The notes beneath the pieces were generated by a model. That model was given only the letters and a program-made list of their open reading frames with translations. It ran no database searches and was not told where the DNA came from. A program made the translations under genes and the position numbers. 64,000 bases of DNA from Nostoc carneum NIES-2107 (GTDB lineage Bacteria; Cyanobacteriota; Cyanobacteriia; Cyanobacteriales; Nostocaceae): contig AP018180.1 in NCBI GenBank assembly GCA_002368155.1, positions 372,001-436,000 on the forward strand. The letters are read 5' to 3'. Within the stretch, counting starts at the first letter, position 1. Every line of letters starts with the position of its first letter. This document shows positions 59,001 to 64,000 of this stretch, one piece after another.

Positions 59001-59193
59001 GCAAGTCACTTAAACCGACTAAATCTTTATATACGATACCTTCACCGTTATTATTCAGGGTAATCGCCTCTGTAATCTTTTCTTCTGCAGTTGGCGTTGG
59101 TGCTTGGGCGAAAACCTGTGTGGAAGCGTTTAGGGGTAAGGTAGGGTAAGTTAATGCCAGCAAAATGCTGACAGTAATTAGACGTAGTCGCAT
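56029..59193 (-). CDS. TPR-CHAT domain protein (caspase-like fold)
   Basis: 1054 residues. A signal-like N-terminus (MRLRLITVSILLALTYPTLPLNA) is followed by about ten TPR units (residues 45-520), then a helical linker. The C-terminal CHAT domain (about 740-1050) is a caspase-like peptidase fold: the catalytic dyad appears as H893 (IVHLATHG) and C935 (VVLSACQTG), followed by GNGQEILGLGYQIQLTGAKA. TPR-CHAT proteins are common in filamentous cyanobacteria and in gRAMP/Craspase-type and other programmed-death systems. Its neighbours on the same strand are the XRE gene and the WD40-STAND gene, about 360 bp apart. Confidence 0.92.
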   Translation of the reverse strand: MRLRLITVSILLALTYPTLPLNASTQVFAQAPTPTAEEKITEAITLNNNGEGIVYKDLVGLSDLQAGLELFQQALAIFKKYNAKAGEANSLTNIGYVYLRQGEYSKALDFLQQSLAIRKQTRDRQNEWIPLSYIGEAYINLGQYPKALEAYQATLTILKELRTANPKDSSYSTSQKGMLANTGALYFRMGQYQKALELYQKTLAIQKADSDRIGSADTLNNIGVVYINLGNYTQALDSYQQALTTVQDFCYKEKLTCYYGSEAAILNNLSSAYFSLGQYQKSLELAEKSANIYKKFRTGEYQGTNKQDIQLLYDALGQNPQALQQITSRAVVGDAFGKDSFQFQGEALNLNNIGQIYFSQGKYEQALKLYQQALDIYKQNNYPAGIAVTQNNIGNIYANTGKYAPAIESNQQALTNYRAVGDRTGEGVTFSNLGQIYQKQNQYDKALGLYQQALAIHREVSDQASETATLKYLGDVLANQNQPQLAIAFYKQSVNLTETIRQSLRVVPTDIQKSYTETVADRYRRLADLLLKQNRPSEAQQVLDLLKIQEVKDFIGNSQGNSPKIANTPPKIANPQRGIANNDLQTAQNLPFKPQEQEISQKYSTIQDKVILLGKELASLRKINPKERTSAQEKRIAELVKLEQDSTAEFNKFIKSPAVVALVQQLSVTSNQENLNLRQLNSIRDNLRQLHHKAVLLYPLVLEDRLELVIVTADSPPIHRTVKVTQAELNKTIEEYRKTIVVTHKNIKEPALKLYNWLIKPIENDLKQADAKSIIYAPDGQLRYVPLAALYDGKDWLVQRFVVNNITSASLTKFDNKPEKNINVLAAAFTKGDYTVKIASRDEVFSGLQFAKLEVENLAKTIPGTKIVLDNLFSPATTVPQMNDYKIVHLATHGLIVKGHPEDSFILFGNGQYVTLRDIENWSLPNVDLVVLSACQTGLGDKLGNGQEILGLGYQIQLTGAKASIASLWSVSDGGTQALMNVFYQVLRAGNLTKAEALQKAQIALITGNYARLNKTTEIASIRNKSSRNLSAGSANEFSHPFYWAPFILIGNGL

Positions 59194-59553
59194 AAGTAAT
59201 ATTTTTATATTTACTACTTAAGATAACTCTAGTATTTCTGTGGAAAATCAAAAAGTTAGAAAACTTTGATTAGGAAATTGGGGATTGGGGATTGGGGATT
59301 GGGGATTGGGGACTGGGGATTGGGGACTGGGGACTGGGGACTGGGGATTGGGGAAGGGATAAAAAACTTTTTCCCCTTCAATACTTGTCGGTTAAGGAGA
59401 AAAAGGAAAATGGGAAAAGGAAAGAAAAACCTTTAACCCTTAACCTTTCACCTTTCACCTTTCCCCCTTCCCCCTTAACCTTTACCCTCCTGTAATTACG
59501 AATTACGTAGCGCTTTGCGCTTCCCGTAGGGTATTACGAACTACGAATTACAA
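59194..59553. repeat. STRR and dispersed repeats between CHAT and STAND genes
   Basis: GGGGATT/GGGGACT heptads (about 59278-59352) are followed by TCAATACTTGTCGGTTAAG (59378-59396), whose inverse lies at 26211, then CCTTTCA-type heptads (59440-59485), and near 59505 CGTAGCGCTTTGCGCTTCCC, a common palindromic word. No gene lies here. Confidence 0.85.
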
Positions 59554-62500
59554 TTATTTCTCCACCGCACCCAAGGCTTTGAGTGTGGCTTTCTGCGCTT
59601 GGGTTAAGCCTGTTACTCCAGCGATATTCATACCTTCATAAGGTCTTTCTACTCTGAGATTTTCCCAGCATTCGCCTGTGTTGATATTCCAGAGTTTAAT
59701 TGTGCCATCACCGCTACCGCTAGCTAAGGTTTGTCCATCGGGATGAAATGCGACTGACCAAACTCTATTGATATGCCCTGATAAAGTCCGGATGCATTTA
59801 CCGTCACTGACTGACCATAGCTTGATTGTTTGGTCATCGCCGCTACTGGCTAAGGTTTGTCCATCGGGACTAAATGCGACTGACCAAATCCAATTTGTAT
59901 GTCCTGGGAGAACTTGCAAACATTTGCCGTCATTGAGTGACCACAGTCTGACTGTTTGGTCGTTTCCACCACTAGCTAAAATTTGCCCATCGGGACTGAA
60001 TGCTACTGGCCCAACTGGCCCTGTATGCCCTTGCAAGATTTTAAATATTGTACCATCATTAATTGACCATAGTCTAACTGTGAGGTCATAACCAGCACTA
60101 GCTAAAATTTGTCCATCTGGGCTAAAGGCTACTGACCAAACCTGATTAGTATTTTCGTGTAAAACTTGCAGACATTTACCTGTACTAATAGACCATAGCC
60201 TGATTGTGCTGTCATAATTACCACTGGCTAAGATTTCACCATCCGGGCTAAATGCGATTGAACCGACTCGATGGGTATATTCCGCTAAGATTTTGAGAAA
60301 CTCGCAATTTTTCACCGACCATAATCTGATTGTGCGGTCATGGCTGCAACTAGCTAAAATTTCTCCATTCGGGCTAAAAGCCACTGACCTGACTTGCTGA
60401 GTATGTCCGGTGAGAGTTGTGCGACATTGGTGATTAATTAGCGACCACAACCTGACTTTTTGGTCGAAACTACCACTGGCTAAGGTTTGACCGTCGGGAC
60501 TAAAGGCTACGGACTCTACACCATTCAGGTATCCTTGAAATACTTTCAGGCAATGACCATCGCTAACTGACCATAGCCTCACAGTTTGGTCATAACCACC
60601 ACTGGCGAGAATTTTACCATCAGGGCTAAATGCCACTGACCAAACGCGATCGCCATGTCCTTGAAAAATTTGGTAGCGTTGTCCATCACTCACTGACCAC
60701 AGTCTCACAGTTTGGTCGTAACTACCACTAGCGACAGTTTGGCTATCGGGACTAAAGGCGACTGATAAAACTCTGTCGCTATGTCCCTCTAGAACTTGCA
60801 AGCATTGACCATCACTCAGCGACCAAAGCCTAACTGTCTCATCATGACTACCGCTAGCAAGCAGTTTACCATCTGGGCTAAATGCTACTGACCGCAAACC
60901 ATCAGTATGTCCGTGGAAAACTTGCAAACAGTGACCGTCGCTAACTGACCAAAGTCTCACGGTTTGGTCAAAACTACCACTGGCGACAGTTTGGCTATCG
61001 GGACTAAAAGCGACTGACCAAATGTGATGAGTATGTCCTGAGAGAACTTGCAAGCATTGACCATCATTAACTGACCAGATTCTCAAAGTCTTGTCAACAC
61101 TGCCAGTAACTAACAATTGACCATCGGGACTGACTGCTAATGACTCTATGCGATCGCTATGTCCTTGTAAAGTTTTGATGCATTTACCATCGCTGATTGA
61201 CCAGAGTTTAACGGTTTTATCCACACTAGCACTAGCTAAAGTCTGACCGTCGGGACTAAATGCAACTGACCGCACAAATCCTGTATGACCTTTACAAATT
61301 AAAATTTGTTGCCCATCATCTATTTGCCATAGGCGAATTTCGCCATTAGCATCACCTGTAGCGATAATTTTACCATTGGGACTGAAGGCAACGGAGAAAA
61401 TAGTTGTCAAAATATCTGTAAAAACTGACCTTTCGATGGCAGCATTGTTTAATTCTAATTTCTGTAAATAAGCACCTTTGAGATATGCTTGCCACAGTGC
61501 TAAATGCGAGAAGTCATAATTACATAAATCTGTTTCTAAGTAACAAAATAAATTTAAAATATTCCCGCCAATATATCCTGGTTGCTGGGGAGATTTTGAT
61601 TGTAATGTGGCGATAAGTTGAGTTAGCTGTGCTTCCAGTTTTTTCTGATTTCCCAGCCTATCAAGTAGTCTTTCTGCCAAAGGTTTAACAATTAATCGAA
61701 TTTGCGCTTCGCGGATATAATCTTTCGCAGTTGCCTTCATTAAAGCATAGCGATTAGCAAAAGTAATTTCGCCAATAATGAGATTTTCTGACACTTCGGC
61801 AATTAGGCGATCGCTTAAATATTCCATCACCACAGGTTGCAGAGTAAATAGGGCGTTACTTTTCTCAATTAGCGAACGTCTAGCTAATGATTGTAACGCT
61901 TCCATCAAATTTGATTGTGATGGTAAGGCCACTATATCTTCTCGTAATTCGGCAATTCCTACAGGTTCGCGATTTATCGCTAGCCAATACATCACCTCTG
62001 TTTCCAAATCTGATAGGCGATGAAATTGCTGGTTTAACAGTTCGCGGATACCACCAAAAACTACGGTATTTTGTGATAAAAATTCGGCAATTCTGCCATC
62101 AAATAGTTCTTTAATGGTTGTGGCAATAATTTTTAAAGCTAAAGGATGTCCTTTATAAAATTCGATAAGTTTAATTTGTTCTGTATCTGTACCTGAAAGT
62201 CCCTGAGTCTGGAAAATTTCTTCGCCATCTACGGCTTTTAATCCAGTTAATTGCAAAGCGCGGACTGGTAGATTTTCTCCAGATGATGCGGCGATTTCTG
62301 GCGGGTTTTCTCTACTCGTTAAAATTAAGCAACTTTGATGAGATATGCCACCAATGCGTCTGATTAATTCTCCATAAGCCTCATAACCTGTGCGATATGC
62401 TAAAGCACCAGTCTGCAAAATTGATTCGGCGTTATCTAGGATTAATAAACAGCGTGATGAGCGCAGATAATCAATTAATAAAGAAATGCCATCACTATTT

Positions 62501-62955
62501 TCTTTGGGAATATCAAGTTGCTGCTGATGCGAAAGAAATTTGATTAACTCTGCCAAAATTTCTTGTATCGGTGGCGCATTTTGCAGACTACGCCAAATCA
62601 CATAATCAAATTCATCCTGAATCTGCTGTACCAGCTTAATAGCCAGAGAAGTTTTGCCAATTCCCCCCATTCCCAACAGCGCTACCACACGACAGCGTTC
62701 TTGCACAACCCACTGTGTTAACTTACTAAGTTCTTCAGCGCGCCCATAAAATGCTAGTACATCAACCGCCTCACCCCAATCAACGCGATGTGCAGTTTGA
62801 GGCTTTAGCTGGAGGATTGGGCGTGGAATCTCGACTGCTTCAATTGCTTGCTGTCTTTCTCGCCGTTTATCTACATAATCTAGAACTTGCACGGTGCTAG
62901 CAATAAAGCCGATTAAGCCCACAATAAAGCCGATTGTCGCGGAGATAGGATCCAT
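59554..62955 (-). CDS. STAND NTPase (NB-ARC type) with fourteen WD40 repeats
   Basis: 1133 residues. A hydrophobic N-terminal helix ([20 protein letters not shown]) is followed by an NB-ARC/NACHT-type NTPase: P-loop GMGGIGKT (95-102), Walker B LLILD (170-174), TSRE (sensor) and GHPLALKI. A helical region follows, then fourteen WD40 repeats of about 42 residues (consensus [15 protein letters not shown] then [15 protein letters not shown]), enough for two seven-blade propellers, from about residue 510 to 1095. The protein is of STAND sensor type: the propellers probably recognise a ligand or partner, and NTP binding drives assembly. No enzymatic effector domain is visible at the N-terminus, so a helix or a partner such as the nearby CHAT protein may supply output. 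Confidence 0.93.
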   Translation of the reverse strand: MDPISATIGFIVGLIGFIASTVQVLDYVDKRRERQQAIEAVEIPRPILQLKPQTAHRVDWGEAVDVLAFYGRAEELSKLTQWVVQERCRVVALLGMGGIGKTSLAIKLVQQIQDEFDYVIWRSLQNAPPIQEILAELIKFLSHQQQLDIPKENSDGISLLIDYLRSSRCLLILDNAESILQTGALAYRTGYEAYGELIRRIGGISHQSCLILTSRENPPEIAASSGENLPVRALQLTGLKAVDGEEIFQTQGLSGTDTEQIKLIEFYKGHPLALKIIATTIKELFDGRIAEFLSQNTVVFGGIRELLNQQFHRLSDLETEVMYWLAINREPVGIAELREDIVALPSQSNLMEALQSLARRSLIEKSNALFTLQPVVMEYLSDRLIAEVSENLIIGEITFANRYALMKATAKDYIREAQIRLIVKPLAERLLDRLGNQKKLEAQLTQLIATLQSKSPQQPGYIGGNILNLFCYLETDLCNYDFSHLALWQAYLKGAYLQKLELNNAAIERSVFTDILTTIFSVAFSPNGKIIATGDANGEIRLWQIDDGQQILICKGHTGFVRSVAFSPDGQTLASASVDKTVKLWSISDGKCIKTLQGHSDRIESLAVSPDGQLLVTGSVDKTLRIWSVNDGQCLQVLSGHTHHIWSVAFSPDSQTVASGSFDQTVRLWSVSDGHCLQVFHGHTDGLRSVAFSPDGKLLASGSHDETVRLWSLSDGQCLQVLEGHSDRVLSVAFSPDSQTVASGSYDQTVRLWSVSDGQRYQIFQGHGDRVWSVAFSPDGKILASGGYDQTVRLWSVSDGHCLKVFQGYLNGVESVAFSPDGQTLASGSFDQKVRLWSLINHQCRTTLTGHTQQVRSVAFSPNGEILASCSHDRTIRLWSVKNCEFLKILAEYTHRVGSIAFSPDGEILASGNYDSTIRLWSISTGKCLQVLHENTNQVWSVAFSPDGQILASAGYDLTVRLWSINDGTIFKILQGHTGPVGPVAFSPDGQILASGGNDQTVRLWSLNDGKCLQVLPGHTNWIWSVAFSPDGQTLASSGDDQTIKLWSVSDGKCIRTLSGHINRVWSVAFHPDGQTLASGSGDGTIKLWNINTGECWENLRVERPYEGMNIAGVTGLTQAQKATLKALGAVEK

Positions 62956-63350
62956 CTTTTTAAGTAGTTGTGCAAAAGGTGGAGAGAGGGAAGGGGGAAT
63001 GGGGACTGGGGATTGGGGACTAGGGACTGGGGAATGGGGAACGGAAAAGAAGTTTTGGTAATTAATTATGTTGAGGTATTCATTTCCCTACTGAGGAAAT
63101 TTCTGATTTAAATTTAACATTCGCCTAGGAAAGCGGGGGAAAGGTGAAGGGTAAAAAGGGAAAAGGTTTTTATCCCCTTACCCTTTCACCTTTACCCTTT
63201 CCCCTTCCCCTATAAAGCTTGACATATTTCGGATAAATCGCGTCTACTTGCGAACTGTGAAGAGAAATTGTAGAGAAACGCGATCGCAATTAGGAATAAA
63301 TGCACAAGAGTATTTATCATATACTTACGAGGGCTGATAGATACCGAACG
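62956..63350. repeat. Divergent promoter region filled with repeats
   Basis: 395 bases between divergent STAND and kinase genes. GGGGACT/GGGGATT heptads fill 62990-63046, and 63133-63210 is an inverted repeat (GGGTAAAAAGGGAAAAGG with CCTTACCCTTTCACC). A half-palindrome AAATCGCGTCTA is at about 63235. No gene is seen; a minus-strand frame at 63210-63416 is a shadow. Confidence 0.7.
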
Positions 63351-64000
63351 ATGACCTACTGCCTGAATCCCAGCTGCGATCAACCTGTAAACCCACAAGA
63401 TAGCAATTTTTGCCAAGGCTGTGGGATAAAATTGACACCACTATTGCGGAATCGTTATTGCATTATTCAACCATTGGGAGGCGGTGGATTTGGTAGGACT
63501 TTTTTAGCAGCAGATGAAGATAAGCTGAAAGAATATTGCGTAGTGAAGCAGCTATCACCGCAAGTAAAAGGCACTAATGCGCTACGTAAAGCTACAGAAC
63601 TGTTTCAAGAAGAAGCAAGACGTTTGCAGCAGCTAGGAGAACATCCGCAAATTCCCACTTTGTATGCTTACTTTGGTGAAGATAGCTACCTGTACTTAGT
63701 ACAGCAGTTTATCCAAGGGCAAAGTTTACGACAGGAATTAAAACAACAAGGTACTTTTAGCGAAGCAAAAATTTGGCAGCTTTTAGCCGAATTATTACCT
63801 GTACTGAATTTTGTGCATGAAAATCAGGTAATTCACCGCGATATTAAGCCCGATAATATTATGCGTCGTTCCCCCCAGTCTCAAAATGCAGGGGGGAATT
63901 TAGTGTTGATTGATTTTGGCGTATCCAAGCAAGTCACCGCTACCTCCCTGGAACTTACAGGTACTAGCATTGGTTCTTATGGCTATGCGCCAATGGAACA
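63351..64000 (+). CDS. Ser/Thr protein kinase with N-terminal zinc ribbon, 3' partial
   Basis: The frame begins at ATG 63351 and runs off the right edge (216 codons visible). MTYCLNPSCDQPVNPQDSNFCQGCG is a zinc-ribbon; then a Hanks-type kinase: LGGGGFGRTFLA (P-loop), VVKQ (Lys), HRDIKPDN (catalytic loop) and DFGVSK (metal motif), GTSIGSYGYAPMEQ at the edge. The loop between NIM and LVLIDFG carries an insert of about eight residues (SPQSQNAGG) encoded by an inverted repeat, TTCCCCCC (63869) with GGGGGGAA (63898). It is divergent from the STAND gene and is of the type that joins WD40 or TPR signalling in cyanobacteria. Confidence 0.9.
   Translation, partial: MTYCLNPSCDQPVNPQDSNFCQGCGIKLTPLLRNRYCIIQPLGGGGFGRTFLAADEDKLKEYCVVKQLSPQVKGTNALRKATELFQEEARRLQQLGEHPQIPTLYAYFGEDSYLYLVQQFIQGQSLRQELKQQGTFSEAKIWQLLAELLPVLNFVHENQVIHRDIKPDNIMRRSPQSQNAGGNLVLIDFGVSKQVTATSLELTGTSIGSYGYAPME

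Noticed and set aside
59768-60091. 107-codon plus-strand frame opposite the WD40 repeats
   Set aside because: Antisense shadow produced by the repetitive WD40 coding sequence.

Overview
The window comes from a filamentous, heterocyst-forming cyanobacterium (order Nostocales). The evidence is an intact hetR, a patX-type gene encoding the RGSGR peptide, a KaiB-domain histidine kinase of SasA type, a CRR7 homologue of the NDH-1 complex, many HIP1 octamers (GCGATCGC), and the 7-bp tandem repeats (STRRs, such as GGGGACT/GGGGATT and AATTACC) that fill intergenic DNA in this order. The sequence alone does not give a species.

Layout. 1-8.4 kb: a conserved protein cut by the left edge, then the translation/transcription operon rimP-nusA-ylxR-infB with a cyanobacterial membrane protein. 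8.4-25 kb: scattered single genes, including a beta-helix/SLH surface protein, tRNA-Thr(CGT), an M42 peptidase, a class II aldolase-like protein, a PEP-CTERM SGNH hydrolase, an SLH lipoprotein, two glycosyltransferases (one HpsE-like), sasA, and a REC-GGDEF protein. 25-36 kb: crr7, DUF2854, BrkB/YihY, DUF4112, an alpha/beta hydrolase, a Uma2 nuclease, a remnant of rtcB, a phytoene desaturase-like oxidoreductase, an MlaE permease, moaA and rpsD. 36-44 kb: a Cys-rich exported protein, a very large double-kinase/double-receiver sensor, and hetR with 0.9 kb of non-coding upstream DNA. 44-55 kb: a coiled-coil/EamA fusion transporter, a PiT phosphate permease, an alcohol dehydrogenase, an excisionase-like HTH gene with a GNAT gene, an FAD oxidoreductase, patX, and a polysaccharide deacetylase. 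55-64 kb: an XRE regulator, a TPR-CHAT protease-like protein, a STAND NTPase with fourteen WD40 repeats, and a zinc-ribbon Ser/Thr kinase cut by the right edge.

How the genes work together. The clearest functional pair is hetR and patX, about 10 kb apart: HetR is the master activator of heterocyst differentiation, and RGSGR peptides bind HetR and block it. A TCCGGA motif like the DIF element of developmental promoters lies 58 bp before patX. The right end is rich in CHAT, STAND and kinase proteins, classes that cyanobacteria use in signalling and suicide/defence networks. A joint role here is inference only.

Repeats are the other theme. I see at least three kinds of MITE-like or palindromic elements, one of them in two divergent copies, and two cases where repeat DNA lies inside an open reading frame: a Pro-rich linker in the phosphate permease and a linker in the large sensor kinase. 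The rtcB fragment, the tail of the insertion just upstream of the desaturase-like gene, the partial kinase at the right edge and patX are easily missed by automatic calling.
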